The notes beneath the pieces were generated by a model that did no database searches, was not told the DNA's origin, and saw nothing but the letters and a program-made list of their open reading frames with translations. Shown piece by piece: positions 50,740 through 59,730 of a stretch of 64,000 bases of DNA; the first letter of the stretch is position 1, and each line of letters starts with the position of its first letter. This stretch comes from Geobacter sp. UBA6151. Lineage in GTDB: Bacteria; Desulfobacterota; Desulfuromonadia; Geobacterales; Pseudopelobacteraceae. A program made the position numbers and the translations under genes. The stretch lies in contig DIUT01000033.1 in assembly GCA_002423105.1 (NCBI GenBank), positions 1 to 64,000 of the forward strand, given 5' to 3'.

Positions 50740-53094
50740 ATGCGTATTCTGCCGCGCAGCCTGAATATGCGGATTGTCCTGCTGGTTTCGGTGATCCTTT
50801 CTGTTACCGGAATGATGTCTGGCTGGGTAACTGCCAAGCGGCAGTCGGAGCGGCTCATAACAGCCATGCGGGAACACTCGTCCGTCATGGTCAGGAATTT
50901 TGCCGAGAACAGTGCCAGATCCCTGGTGCTTGAGGATTATGCCGAACTGGAATCGTTTCTGCTCAGGTCAGCAGAACTGCCGGACATCAGAGGCCTGCAG
51001 GTCTGTGAACCGGATGGCCGAATTCTGGTGAATATCAGCCGGAGGAGCGCTAGCAAGCCGGTTTCAGAGCTGAATGTTATTCGGGTCACACCACCGGCTA
51101 CCACTGATCCATCTGTAGCTGTTGAAGGAGAACAACTGATTGTCTGGCAGCCGATCAAGGCCGGGAGTCTGCTGGGATGGATCAAGGCCGACTACAGTAT
51201 GGCCTCTATCCGGCAGGCGCAGGCCGAGACCTGGAGGCAGAGTTTACAGCTTGCCCTGTTATGGGTTGTCGGAAGCGCTCTCTTGCTTCTTATTCTTCTG
51301 CGTCCTCCCGTACGTGCATTCGGCAGGCTGACTGAATTTGCCAAACAGCTTGACGAACACAAAGGCTCACGGATTACTGTCAACCAGCAAACGACAGAAA
51401 TAGTTGAGTTGGCGTCATCATTGAATCACGCTTCTGAAAAACTGCTCTCTACGGAGCAACAATTGCTTGCTGATCGTGAGCGCTTGCGTGAAAGCGAAGC
51501 GCTGTACCGCTCGCTTGTTACGGCTATGGCGGAAGGCATGGTATTCCAGACTGAAAATGGCGTGATAACTTCCGTGAACCCTGCATTTGAAAGGATTTTC
51601 GGATACAGCGCCGGACAGATGTCGGGACGCGGCCCGGACGAGTTACCGTGGGGAGCAGTGAATAAAGACGGCACCCCGATTCCCGGAATACTGCATCCGG
51701 CAATGGTCGCCTTGCAAACCGGAGAGCCACAACACAATGTGGAGATGGGAGTCAGGCGGCCGGACGGCACCCTTGTCTGGATATCCGTCAACTCGCAACC
51801 GCTGGTCCCGGACGGAGAAATATGGCCGAATGCGGTGGTAACCACATTTCATGACATTACCGAGCGTAAACAGGCCGAGGATGAAATCCGGCATCTTAAA
51901 AGCTACCTTTCCAACATCATAGATTCCATGCCATCGCTGCTGGTGGGAATGGACAGGGATGAGCAGGTTACCCAGTGGAACCGTCAGGCGGAGATCCTCA
52001 CTGGAATATCTGCCGCAGAAGCTGTTGGCAAACCGATTATGCAGCTGCTGCCTGACTACACTCCCTGGATCGCGGCCATGCGTGATGAAATACGGCAGCG
52101 CCGTCCTGCCTCCCTGGAAAAATTGCTCCTTGAGCAGGAGGGGGAACGGCATTTCTACGACCTTATGCTCTACCCGCTGATTGCCAATGGTGTTGAAGGA
52201 ACCGTGGTCAGGATAGAGGATGTTACCGAACGCGCCCGCATCCAGGAACTGATGATCCAGACTGAAAAGATGATGTCCGTGGGTGGGCTGGCAGCAGGCA
52301 TGGCCCACGAGATCAACAACCCGCTGGGGATTATTACCCAGGCGGCCCAGAATATCGAGCGCAGGGTTTCCCCTAGCCTGTCTGCCAACCAGGTAGCAGC
52401 CGCCGAGGCCGGGGTCAACTTGGACTCGCTTGAGGTCTACTTCAGGCAACGTCGGATTACGGAGTTCATCGTCAGTATTCGCGAGGCCGCCGCACGGGCA
52501 TCCAGGATCATAGCCAACATGCTCCGCTTCAGCCGCGGAAGCGAGGCGGCCATGCAGCCCGCCTTGCTGGTAACGGTCATGGAGCAGGCCGTGGAATTGG
52601 CAGCCAACGACTATGACTTGAAGAAAAAGTACGACTTCCGCGGGATCGAAATTGTGCGGGAGTACCAGCCGGAGATGCCCGGCGTGCCGATAGTGGCGAC
52701 TGAGATTGAGCAGGTGCTGCTCAACCTGCTCAAGAACGCGGCCCAGGCCATGATCGCCAACCCGCCGGAGCGGAAACCGCGTATTGTGTCGCGCATCAGG
52801 CTGGAAGAACGTTATGCCGTGATTGAAGTGGAAGACAACGGCCCTGGTATGACCGAGGATATCCGTCGCCGGGTTTTCGAGCCGTTCTTCACCACCAAAG
52901 AACCGGGCGTCGGCACCGGTCTTGGCCTTTCCGTTTCCTATATGATTGTCACCCAGAACCACAAGGGACTGATGGATGTGGCTTCCACACCGGGCAAAGG
53001 ATCAAAATTTTCTATAAAGGTGCCGCTGGCACATGGCGACCATTCAGAAGAATCATGCGCTAACAACGGCACAGTGGACCAGGATGTTTGCTGA
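50740..53094 (+). CDS. Sensor kinase 4: membrane sensor-PAS-PAS-HisKA-HATPase
   Basis: About 784 residues from the ATG at 50740, after GGGGAAAG. TM1 ~11-29 and TM2 ~168-190 flank a periplasmic domain; a HAMP-like linker, a PAS (~265-375, MVFQTENGVITSVNPAFERI) and the shared module from residue 386 follow, with intact catalytic boxes. The frame is open upstream inside the binding-protein gene, but the start right after that gene's stop is the coupled one. Confidence 0.92.
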   Translation: MRILPRSLNMRIVLLVSVILSVTGMMSGWVTAKRQSERLITAMREHSSVMVRNFAENSARSLVLEDYAELESFLLRSAELPDIRGLQVCEPDGRILVNISRRSASKPVSELNVIRVTPPATTDPSVAVEGEQLIVWQPIKAGSLLGWIKADYSMASIRQAQAETWRQSLQLALLWVVGSALLLLILLRPPVRAFGRLTEFAKQLDEHKGSRITVNQQTTEIVELASSLNHASEKLLSTEQQLLADRERLRESEALYRSLVTAMAEGMVFQTENGVITSVNPAFERIFGYSAGQMSGRGPDELPWGAVNKDGTPIPGILHPAMVALQTGEPQHNVEMGVRRPDGTLVWISVNSQPLVPDGEIWPNAVVTTFHDITERKQAEDEIRHLKSYLSNIIDSMPSLLVGMDRDEQVTQWNRQAEILTGISAAEAVGKPIMQLLPDYTPWIAAMRDEIRQRRPASLEKLLLEQEGERHFYDLMLYPLIANGVEGTVVRIEDVTERARIQELMIQTEKMMSVGGLAAGMAHEINNPLGIITQAAQNIERRVSPSLSANQVAAAEAGVNLDSLEVYFRQRRITEFIVSIREAAARASRIIANMLRFSRGSEAAMQPALLVTVMEQAVELAANDYDLKKKYDFRGIEIVREYQPEMPGVPIVATEIEQVLLNLLKNAAQAMIANPPERKPRIVSRIRLEERYAVIEVEDNGPGMTEDIRRRVFEPFFTTKEPGVGTGLGLSVSYMIVTQNHKGLMDVASTPGKGSKFSIKVPLAHGDHSEESCANNGTVDQDVC
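51895..53030 (+). repeat. Shared kinase module, copy 4 of 5
   Basis: Fourth copy of the ~1.13 kb module. The stretch around the His box and the one around the G2 box are almost base-for-base those of copy 3, while the middle is more divergent, which suggests patchy gene conversion. Confidence 0.85.
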
Positions 53095-53110
53095 GATAAG
53101 GATGGAAACG

Positions 53111-54220
53111 ATGAGAAACAAACTGTTCTTACTGGGGATGGTGGGAGTTGCCGCCACACTGCTGTGCAGTCCGGCGGTTGCGCAGGATTCTTTCGTTGCC
53201 GAGGCAAAGCGCTATACCGCCCTCGTTTCAAAGCCTAATCCTCCCTGGGATGGGCCAACCACCGGGCCGTCGGCCCAACGCAACAAGTCGGTCATTTATG
53301 TCTCCGACGGCCAGGACAATGGCGGGGCCCGCGGCGTCGGCAAGGGCGCTGCGGAGGCGGCAAAGGTCATAGGCTGGAGCTTCCGTCTGATCGACGGTCA
53401 AGGCACTGCATCTGGCAGAAGGAATGCCTTGATTCAGGCGGCCAGTCTCAAGCCGGATGGCATTATACTCGGCACTATTGATGCCATGGAGCAGGCGGAT
53501 CTGATCAGGGATATAGCAGAAGAGGGGATCAAGATGGTCGGTTGGCATGCCCTGGGGAAGCCTGGCCCTGTCCGTGATCTGCCGATCTTCACCAATCTCG
53601 CCACAGAACCGGATGATGTCGCAAAGGCCGCAGCCATGTATGCCGTGGCTGACTCCAATGGCACAGCAAAGGTGATCATTTTCACCGATCCCATCTACGC
53701 CATCGCCAACGCAAAAACAAATGCCATGATCAAGATTCTGCGCAACTGCGCGGGATGTAGTCTGCTGTTGGTTGACACGACCCCGCTGAAGGCTACTGCG
53801 GCAGTCATGCCGCAACGTACAGCATGGCTGTTGCAGCGCTATGGCAAGAAATGGACCTATTCAATAGCCGTCAATGATCTCTGGCTTGATGCCATGCCCT
53901 CCACCTTTGTTGCCGCCGCGATTCCCGGCAACGGTTATCCAAGGAACATATCAGCGGGGGATGGCAGCGAGTCGGCGTTCGAGCGGATTCGCAAGAACCG
54001 CTACCAGATCGGGACAGTTGCCGAACCGCTGCGTCTTCATGGTTGGCAGGCCATTGACGAACTTAACCGCGCTTTTGCCGGGCAGAAGGATAGTGGTTAT
54101 TCGGCCCCGGTTCATCTGGTGACACCTGCCAATATCAAATTCGACGGCGGGCGGTACAATGAGTTCGACCCGGATAATGGTTACCGGGACAGATACCGGA
54201 AAATATGGGGAGTGAAATAA
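53111..54220 (+). CDS. Sugar-type (Peripla_BP_4-like) periplasmic binding protein 3
   Basis: About 369 residues from the ATG at 53111 (MRNKLFLLGMVGVAATLLCS), eight bases after AAGGA. The signal peptide ends AVAQD. The mature part has the type I binding-protein pattern (SVIYVSDGQDNGGARGVGKG, then LKPDGIILGTIDAMEQADLI), as in ribose/rhizopine binding proteins and LuxP. Its fold differs from binding proteins 1 and 2. It lies 16 bases after kinase 4 and 23 before kinase 5; no transporter genes are near. Confidence 0.85.
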   Translation: MRNKLFLLGMVGVAATLLCSPAVAQDSFVAEAKRYTALVSKPNPPWDGPTTGPSAQRNKSVIYVSDGQDNGGARGVGKGAAEAAKVIGWSFRLIDGQGTASGRRNALIQAASLKPDGIILGTIDAMEQADLIRDIAEEGIKMVGWHALGKPGPVRDLPIFTNLATEPDDVAKAAAMYAVADSNGTAKVIIFTDPIYAIANAKTNAMIKILRNCAGCSLLLVDTTPLKATAAVMPQRTAWLLQRYGKKWTYSIAVNDLWLDAMPSTFVAAAIPGNGYPRNISAGDGSESAFERIRKNRYQIGTVAEPLRLHGWQAIDELNRAFAGQKDSGYSAPVHLVTPANIKFDGGRYNEFDPDNGYRDRYRKIWGVK

Positions 54221-54243
54221 GAAACGGGGGCAGAGTAACAGCC

Positions 54244-56796
54244 ATGTCCACTGACAACTTGATCCATCAAACCAGGCGCACAATCTTCAGCCATGGATTC
54301 TTCAGAAGCGGTATTCTTCAAATACTCTCCTGGCCTCTCCTGTGCCTCATTCTGGCAGCGGGGCTCTGGTATTGGACCATCTCGAAGATTGATGCGGAGA
54401 AGCAGGCGAGTGAGACAAAAGTGCTCGAGGAAGTCTCGGCGCTGTGCAAGGACTACGTGCAAGAGATTACCCAGGCCATCGAGCAGGCAAATCAGATTAC
54501 GCTGCAATTGCAGTACGCCTGGGAGCAATCGCGCGGGAATGTGAACCTGCGAAAATTGTCACAGGGGGGGATTTTTCGCAACCCCAGGATCAACAATGTG
54601 ATGATCGTCAACCGGGAAGGGAGACCGGCAACGACTATCCTCGACAACCTGCGGAACGTCTCATATACCGACAGGGATTACTTTATTTACCATAAGAACG
54701 ATGACTCGAAAGCACTTCTGATAGGGAAACCACTGGTGTCACGAATGACAGGCAAACCGGCCATTGCGTTTTCGCGCAGGTTAAACACGCCGCACGGCGC
54801 GTTTGACGGGGTCGCGCTGGTTGGCTTTGACCCCCATTTTCTTACATCCTTCTACGCGGGCTCTTTTCCGGGTAGGACGGGCCTGCTGATGGTGGCGGGC
54901 CTGGACGGAACTTTGCGTTCGGCAACAATCGGGAGTGCAACGCAAGATCCAATGCCCGCTGCGCTCCGTGCCGTTCCCCTGTTCAATTCACCGCAAGGTG
55001 CCTCATATCTTAGCGGAGAGCAGTGGTTTGGTGACAAACAATCGCGGTATGTCGCCTGGAAAACGCTGGAAGAGTATCCGCTGGTTGCAATGGTGGGGCT
55101 CTCCGAACAGGAGTATTTTGCACCCTATCAGAAAGCCTGGGCGACCGACAGGGCCGTGGCGATCTCGGGAAGCGTTATCCTGTTTCTGTTTGCGCTTGTG
55201 GCAACGCGAATGTCCACACGCCTGGTCAAGAGAAAGCATCAGGAGGAGGAGGTGCGAAAGGCCTATCGCATCGCCACGGAAGGAGGGAGCGAAGGCTATT
55301 ATATGTATGAAGCTCAGTATGACAAGAGCGGTGCCATTGTCGACTTCGTACTGGTCGATTGCAACGAGCATGGCGCAGGGTTCTATGGTATTCCGCAAAC
55401 GCAGCTCCTGCGGAGGAAACTCTCCGCTTTATATCCTGAGGGAGATTTCGATGAATTGATGAACACGTTTAGCGGGGCAATGGCATCGGGTTTCTATGAA
55501 GATGAAATACAAACACCTCACGGTGGCAAGTTGCAAATCGAGTGGGCAAAGAGAAGACTGGTCCGTTCCGGCAACGGGCTGGCCGTGACGGTGCAGGACA
55601 TCAGTGAGCAAAAACAGGCGGAGGAGGAGTTGCGCTACCTGAAGAACTATCTCTCCAACATCATCAACTCAATGCCGTCAGTACTGGTTGGAATGGACCG
55701 GAACGAGATCGTTACCCAGTGGAACCTCCAGGCCGAAGCCGCCACCGGCATATCGGTTGCGGAGGCGCTCGGCAGGCCGCTGGGAGAGCTTATCCCCGAT
55801 TTTCTGCCCTGGATTGATGCGTTGCGGGATGAAATCCGGTGTCAGCGTCCAGTTTCCATGGAAAAACTCCTTATCGAGAAGCAGGGAGAACGCCATTTTT
55901 ACGACCTGGTGGTTTATCCACTCATCACCAACGGTATGGAGGGGACGGTGCTCCGGATCGAGGACGTGACAGAACGCACCCGTATCCAGGAGATGATGAT
56001 CCAGACTGAAAAGATGATGTCAGTGGGAGGGCTGGCGGCAGGTATGGCCCACGAGATCAACAACCCGCTTGGGATTATCACCCAGGCGATCCAGAACATT
56101 GAGCGCCGGGTTTCACCAAACCTGCCTGCCAACCAGGAGGCTGCCAAGGAAGCCGACATCAGCCTGGAGAAGATTTATTCCTACTTCGAGCGCCGCCATA
56201 TCCCGGAGTTCATCGCCAGCATCCGCGAGGCGGCTGCCCGTGCCTCCAAAATTATTGCCAGCATTCTCCGCTTCAGCCGTCGCACGGAAATGGCCATGCA
56301 ACCAGCCCACCTCACCGAGATCATGGAACAGGCGCTGGAGCTTGCAGGCAATGACTACGATCTGAAAAAGAAGTATGACTTCCGTAGTATAGAAATTATC
56401 CGTGACTATCAGCCTGATATGCCTGAAGTGCCGGTGGTGGCCACGGAGATCGAGCAGGTCCTGCTGAACCTGCTGAAAAACGCGGCCCAGGCCATGAGCG
56501 CCAACCCTGAGGAACGTAAGTCCTGTATAACAGTGCGGATTGTCAAACAGGAATGCTATGCTATGATTGAGGTGGAGGATAATGGTCCCGGTATGACTGA
56601 GGATATCAAACGCCGGGTTTTTGAGCCGTTTTTCACCACCAAGGAGCCGGGCATCGGCACCGGTCTTGGACTCTCCGTTTCCTACATGATTGTCACCCAG
56701 AACCACAAAGGGATGATAGAGGTAATTTCCACACCGGGCAAAGGAACAAAATTTACGGTTAAAGTGCCGCTGGAAGGGAAATCAAATGAACAATAA
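54244..56796 (+). CDS. Sensor kinase 5: dCache-like membrane sensor-PAS-PAS-HisKA-HATPase
   Basis: About 850 residues from the ATG at 54244 (MSTDNLIHQT); an ATG at 54205 overlapping the binding-protein end is an alternative. TM1 ~24-46 and TM2 ~305-325 enclose a large periplasmic domain with Cache features (VMIVNREGRP, SYTDRDYFIYHKND, GKPAIAFSRRLN). A PAS (~340-455) and the shared module from residue 466 follow, all catalytic boxes intact. It overlaps the next receiver gene by 11 bases. Confidence 0.92.
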   Translation: MSTDNLIHQTRRTIFSHGFFRSGILQILSWPLLCLILAAGLWYWTISKIDAEKQASETKVLEEVSALCKDYVQEITQAIEQANQITLQLQYAWEQSRGNVNLRKLSQGGIFRNPRINNVMIVNREGRPATTILDNLRNVSYTDRDYFIYHKNDDSKALLIGKPLVSRMTGKPAIAFSRRLNTPHGAFDGVALVGFDPHFLTSFYAGSFPGRTGLLMVAGLDGTLRSATIGSATQDPMPAALRAVPLFNSPQGASYLSGEQWFGDKQSRYVAWKTLEEYPLVAMVGLSEQEYFAPYQKAWATDRAVAISGSVILFLFALVATRMSTRLVKRKHQEEEVRKAYRIATEGGSEGYYMYEAQYDKSGAIVDFVLVDCNEHGAGFYGIPQTQLLRRKLSALYPEGDFDELMNTFSGAMASGFYEDEIQTPHGGKLQIEWAKRRLVRSGNGLAVTVQDISEQKQAEEELRYLKNYLSNIINSMPSVLVGMDRNEIVTQWNLQAEAATGISVAEALGRPLGELIPDFLPWIDALRDEIRCQRPVSMEKLLIEKQGERHFYDLVVYPLITNGMEGTVLRIEDVTERTRIQEMMIQTEKMMSVGGLAAGMAHEINNPLGIITQAIQNIERRVSPNLPANQEAAKEADISLEKIYSYFERRHIPEFIASIREAAARASKIIASILRFSRRTEMAMQPAHLTEIMEQALELAGNDYDLKKKYDFRSIEIIRDYQPDMPEVPVVATEIEQVLLNLLKNAAQAMSANPEERKSCITVRIVKQECYAMIEVEDNGPGMTEDIKRRVFEPFFTTKEPGIGTGLGLSVSYMIVTQNHKGMIEVISTPGKGTKFTVKVPLEGKSNEQ
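55639..56772 (+). repeat. Shared kinase module, copy 5 of 5
   Basis: Fifth copy of the ~1.13 kb module, with AIQNIERRVSPNLPANQEAA at the His-helix end in place of the usual AAQNIERR. The copies are direct repeats in one operon and so are exposed to recombination. Confidence 0.85.
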
Positions 56797-57181
56797 CGCA
56801 TGCTCGGTCCTGATAATTGATGATGACCGTGACATTCTGATGACCTTGACCGCCTATCTGGAGGACAGCGGCTACGTTGTCTACGGTGCCTTTGACGGCG
56901 AAGAGGGGTTGAAAGTTTTTGCGCAAAAGAAACCGGATATTGTGGTGACCGATCTGCGCATGCCCCGGCTGGACGGCTTTGGTGTGGTTGCTGCCATAAA
57001 GGCCAGGAACCCGGCGACAGAGGTGATTGCCGTGACCGGAACCGCTGAGCGTCATGCCTCTGAACAGATACAATCTCTGGGCGCTTTCTGCTGTCTTTAC
57101 AAGCCGTTGCATGATCTGCAGGATCTGGTGGCGGCCATTGAAAAAGCACTTCATAAAACCGGTAAGGGTGTGAGTCAATGA
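56786..57181 (+). CDS. Single-domain response regulator
   Basis: A 131-residue receiver: acidic pocket IIDDDRD (11-17), phospho-acceptor Asp56 in VVTDLRMP, Thr in VTGTAE, Lys in CLYKPLH. No output domain. It begins inside the end of kinase 5 and its own stop overlaps the next gene by 4 bases, so it is the likely common target of the five kinases. Confidence 0.93.
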   Translation: MNNNACSVLIIDDDRDILMTLTAYLEDSGYVVYGAFDGEEGLKVFAQKKPDIVVTDLRMPRLDGFGVVAAIKARNPATEVIAVTGTAERHASEQIQSLGAFCCLYKPLHDLQDLVAAIEKALHKTGKGVSQ

Positions 57182-58473
57182 CCCGGACCGTTAAAATACT
57201 GATTGTTGATGATGAGGCTATGGTTCGGCTGAATATGCGGGCATTACTGGAGGATCTGGGCTTTATCGTGTTTGAGGCTGCCAACGGCTGCGAGGCCCTG
57301 GATCTCTTTGAACAGGAGTTGCCGGAGCTGATCCTGACTGACCTGCGTATGCCGGAGATGGACGGTTTGACACTCATCAGGGAGATGCACAAAAAACATC
57401 CGGATACGCCGCTCATCGTCATCTCCGGCACCGGTTCCATCAGTTCGGCCATGGAGGCTGTCCATTGCGGGGCCTGGGATTTTATTGAAAAACCGATTAT
57501 TGACCAGAGCGCTCTTGAGATGGTTATCAGCCATACCCTGGAACGCTCCAGACTGTTGCTGGAAAACCGCCGCTACCATGATCATCTGGAAGAGCTGGTG
57601 CAGGAGCGCACTGTTGAACTCCATCAACAGACACTGTTGCTGGAACAGGAAATGGCTGAACGCCAGGAGGCGCAGCAGCGGCTGGCCATAGAGCATGCTG
57701 AGCTGCAGCGGCTGAATGCCACCCTTGAGCAGCGGGTGCAGGAAGAGGTGGAAAAAAACCGGGATCAGGAGCGGATTATCTCCCATCAGGCCCGCCTGGC
57801 GGCCATGGGGGAGATGCTGTCCAACATCGCCCACCAGTGGCGGCAACCGCTGAACAACCTGGGGCTCTATCTGCAGAATATGCAGTTGGATTACCAGGAA
57901 TCCCTGCTGGATACTGAACGGATGGCTGAATATGTAAGCTGCTCCATGGAGACCCTCCAGTACATGTCACGGACCATCAGTGATTTCCAGAATTTCTTCC
58001 GGCCCGACCGGGAAAAGAAAAAGTTTACCATAGCCTTGGCAATTCAGGAGGCCGTGCATCTGGTGGAGGCCAGTCTGAAAACTAAAGGAATCACCATTCG
58101 TGTCGAGACAAGCGGCGAATGTGCGGTGCTCGGTTTTTCCAACGAGTTTTCCCAGGTGGTGCTGAATATTATCAACAATGCCCGGGATGTCCTGCTTGAT
58201 CGCCAAGTTCCAGATCCGGTTATCCGGATCGCCTGTCGTTGCGAAGGGAAAACAGGTATTGTAACTATTGGTGACAATGCCGGAGGAATCCCGGAAGAAC
58301 TTTTGGATAAGGTATTTGACCCCTATTTTACCACCAAGGCCAAATCCCAGGGGACCGGGCTGGGGCTGTACATGGCCAAGATGATTCTTTCCAAAGGGAT
58401 GGGAGGGCATCTGATGGCGCACAATGCCGGTAATGGCGCAGAGTTTGTGATGGAGATACCGATTGCGTCATGA
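57178..58473 (+). CDS. Receiver-histidine kinase hybrid
   Basis: A 431-residue protein: receiver at 1-120 (IVDDE, Asp55 in LILTDLRMPEMDG, Lys in FIEKPI), a coiled coil (~125-205), then HisKA of the AHQWRQPLNNLGLYL type and an intact HATPase (LNIINNARDVL, GDNAGGI, GTGLGLYMAK). Its kinase part is unlike the five upstream ones. A receiver placed in front of a kinase fits a relay step: it can be switched by the upstream kinases and then phosphorylate a regulator encoded elsewhere (inference). Last gene of the run. Confidence 0.92.
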   Translation: MTRTVKILIVDDEAMVRLNMRALLEDLGFIVFEAANGCEALDLFEQELPELILTDLRMPEMDGLTLIREMHKKHPDTPLIVISGTGSISSAMEAVHCGAWDFIEKPIIDQSALEMVISHTLERSRLLLENRRYHDHLEELVQERTVELHQQTLLLEQEMAERQEAQQRLAIEHAELQRLNATLEQRVQEEVEKNRDQERIISHQARLAAMGEMLSNIAHQWRQPLNNLGLYLQNMQLDYQESLLDTERMAEYVSCSMETLQYMSRTISDFQNFFRPDREKKKFTIALAIQEAVHLVEASLKTKGITIRVETSGECAVLGFSNEFSQVVLNIINNARDVLLDRQVPDPVIRIACRCEGKTGIVTIGDNAGGIPEELLDKVFDPYFTTKAKSQGTGLGLYMAKMILSKGMGGHLMAHNAGNGAEFVMEIPIAS

Positions 58474-58531
58474 TGCAGAGTGCGCTACGCGAATAAAGTC
58501 TTTTCATTGATCTTGTATAGAGGAGTTGGAG

Positions 58532-59509
58532 ATGGTGCTTCCCATTGTTGCTGTTGTGTTTGGCCTGGTGTTGCTGGTCTGGAGCGCGGACCGGTTTGTG
58601 GAGGGGGCGGCGGCGCTGGCCCGCCATTTTGGTATGCCAGCACTGCTGATCGGCATGGTGATTGTGGGGTTTGGCACGTCAGCGCCGGAGATGGTGGTGT
58701 CGGCCATTGCGTCATGGCAGGGAAACCCCGGTATTGCCTTGGGGAATGCCTATGGCTCCAATATTACCAACATCGCCTTGATTCTGGGGTTGACTGCCGT
58801 CATCAGCCCCATTGCCGTCCATTCGCAGGTTCTGCGCAAGGAGTTGCCGATTCTGACCGCTGTCACCCTGTTTGCCCTGTTTATTATGGGGGACCTGGAG
58901 TTGACCCGGCTGGATGGCTGGATGCACCTGCTGCTGTTCGCCGGTCTGATGGGTTGGACCATCTGGCAGGGATTAAAGCAACGGGACGACGCATTCGGTT
59001 CGGAGATAGAAGATGAACTGAAGGTCCATGGTATGCCGCTGGGAAAGGCGGTTTTCTGGCTGACAGCCGGTCTGCTGCTGCTGATTGCAAGCTCACGGAT
59101 TCTGGTCTGGGGGGCGGTAGATATTGCGCATCAGTTGGGGGTCAGCGATCTGATCATCGGACTCACCGTAGTAGCAGTGGGAACATCGCTGCCGGAACTG
59201 GCCTCATCAATCATTGCGGTCAGAAAAAAAGAGCATGACATAGCCCTGGGGAATGTGATCGGTTCCAACCTGTTCAATACCCTGGCGGTGGTGGGGATAG
59301 CCGGAACCATTCATCCCCTGAAGGTTGAGCCTGCGATTTTTTCAAGGGACATGATGGTGATGACGGCGCTGACCGTGTCGTTATTTCTGTTTGGCTATGG
59401 TTTCCGGGGCACCGGGCGGATAAACCGCTTTGAAGGGGCGCTGCTGCTGGCCTGCTACATCGGCTATACCACCTATCTGGTGATGAGTGTCTTTGGAAAA
59501 AATGCCTGA
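58532..59509 (+). CDS. Calcium/sodium antiporter (CaCA family)
   Basis: About 325 residues from the ATG at 58532, six bases after AGGAG. Ten or so membrane helices in two inverted halves, each with the alpha-repeat motif: GFGTSAPEMVVSAIAS with GNAYGSNITNIALILG, and AVGTSLPELASSIIA with GNVIGSNLFNTLAVVG. It exchanges Ca2+ (or another cation) for Na+ or H+ at the inner membrane. It follows the signalling run by 58 bases and may be separate. Confidence 0.93.
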   Translation: MVLPIVAVVFGLVLLVWSADRFVEGAAALARHFGMPALLIGMVIVGFGTSAPEMVVSAIASWQGNPGIALGNAYGSNITNIALILGLTAVISPIAVHSQVLRKELPILTAVTLFALFIMGDLELTRLDGWMHLLLFAGLMGWTIWQGLKQRDDAFGSEIEDELKVHGMPLGKAVFWLTAGLLLLIASSRILVWGAVDIAHQLGVSDLIIGLTVVAVGTSLPELASSIIAVRKKEHDIALGNVIGSNLFNTLAVVGIAGTIHPLKVEPAIFSRDMMVMTALTVSLFLFGYGFRGTGRINRFEGALLLACYIGYTTYLVMSVFGKNA

Positions 59510-59558
59510 AATGTAGGGGCGGATGGCATTCGCCCAGGTTGTTGGACATTTCCAGGCA
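59497..59558 (-). terminator. Terminator of the ccs operon
   Basis: Arms TGCCTGAAATGT (59503-59514) and ACATTTCCAGGCA (59546-59558) pair, enclosing an inner GGGCG/CGCCC hairpin; on the minus strand a run of six T follows (59502-59497). The hairpin lies downstream of ccsB on that strand and overlaps the stop of the antiporter gene. The inner part matches the repeat at 16525-16560. Confidence 0.6.
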
Positions 59559-59564
59559 TAAAAA

Positions 59565-59690
59565 AGTCCCCCCTCCCCTGGTGGGAGGGGGGCAGGGGGC
59601 GGGGGAAATTGCCACGTAGTGACTCAGTTGCAGCTTCACCCTCCCCTCAATCCCCTCCCGTCAAGGGAGGGGAGGCCAAAAGAGGTCAAC
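59565..59690. repeat. C/G-rich palindromic repeats between convergent genes
   Basis: Two palindromes: CCCCCCTCCCC-TGGT-GGGAGGGGGG, and CCCCTCCCGTCAAGGGAGGGG with CCTCCCC on its left flank. They resemble the repeat at 22800-22871 in style. No coding potential in the 220-base gap. Confidence 0.55.
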
Positions 59691-59730
59691 ACTGACCTTG
59701 ATTGCACTGTGGAATAATCATCCTGCCGTA

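Noticed and set aside
51643..52962. Minus-strand ORF of 439 codons inside kinase 4
   Set aside because: Antisense shadow of the conserved kinase module; similar shadows recur at the same place in the other four copies.
46982..54220. Binding proteins read as parts of ABC import systems
   Set aside because: No permease or ATPase gene is present in the run; each is coupled to a membrane kinase instead.
43510..56772. Five repeated units considered as a CRISPR-like or phage repeat array
   Set aside because: The units are 1.1 kb, coding, in frame, and end in kinase catalytic domains; they are gene duplications.
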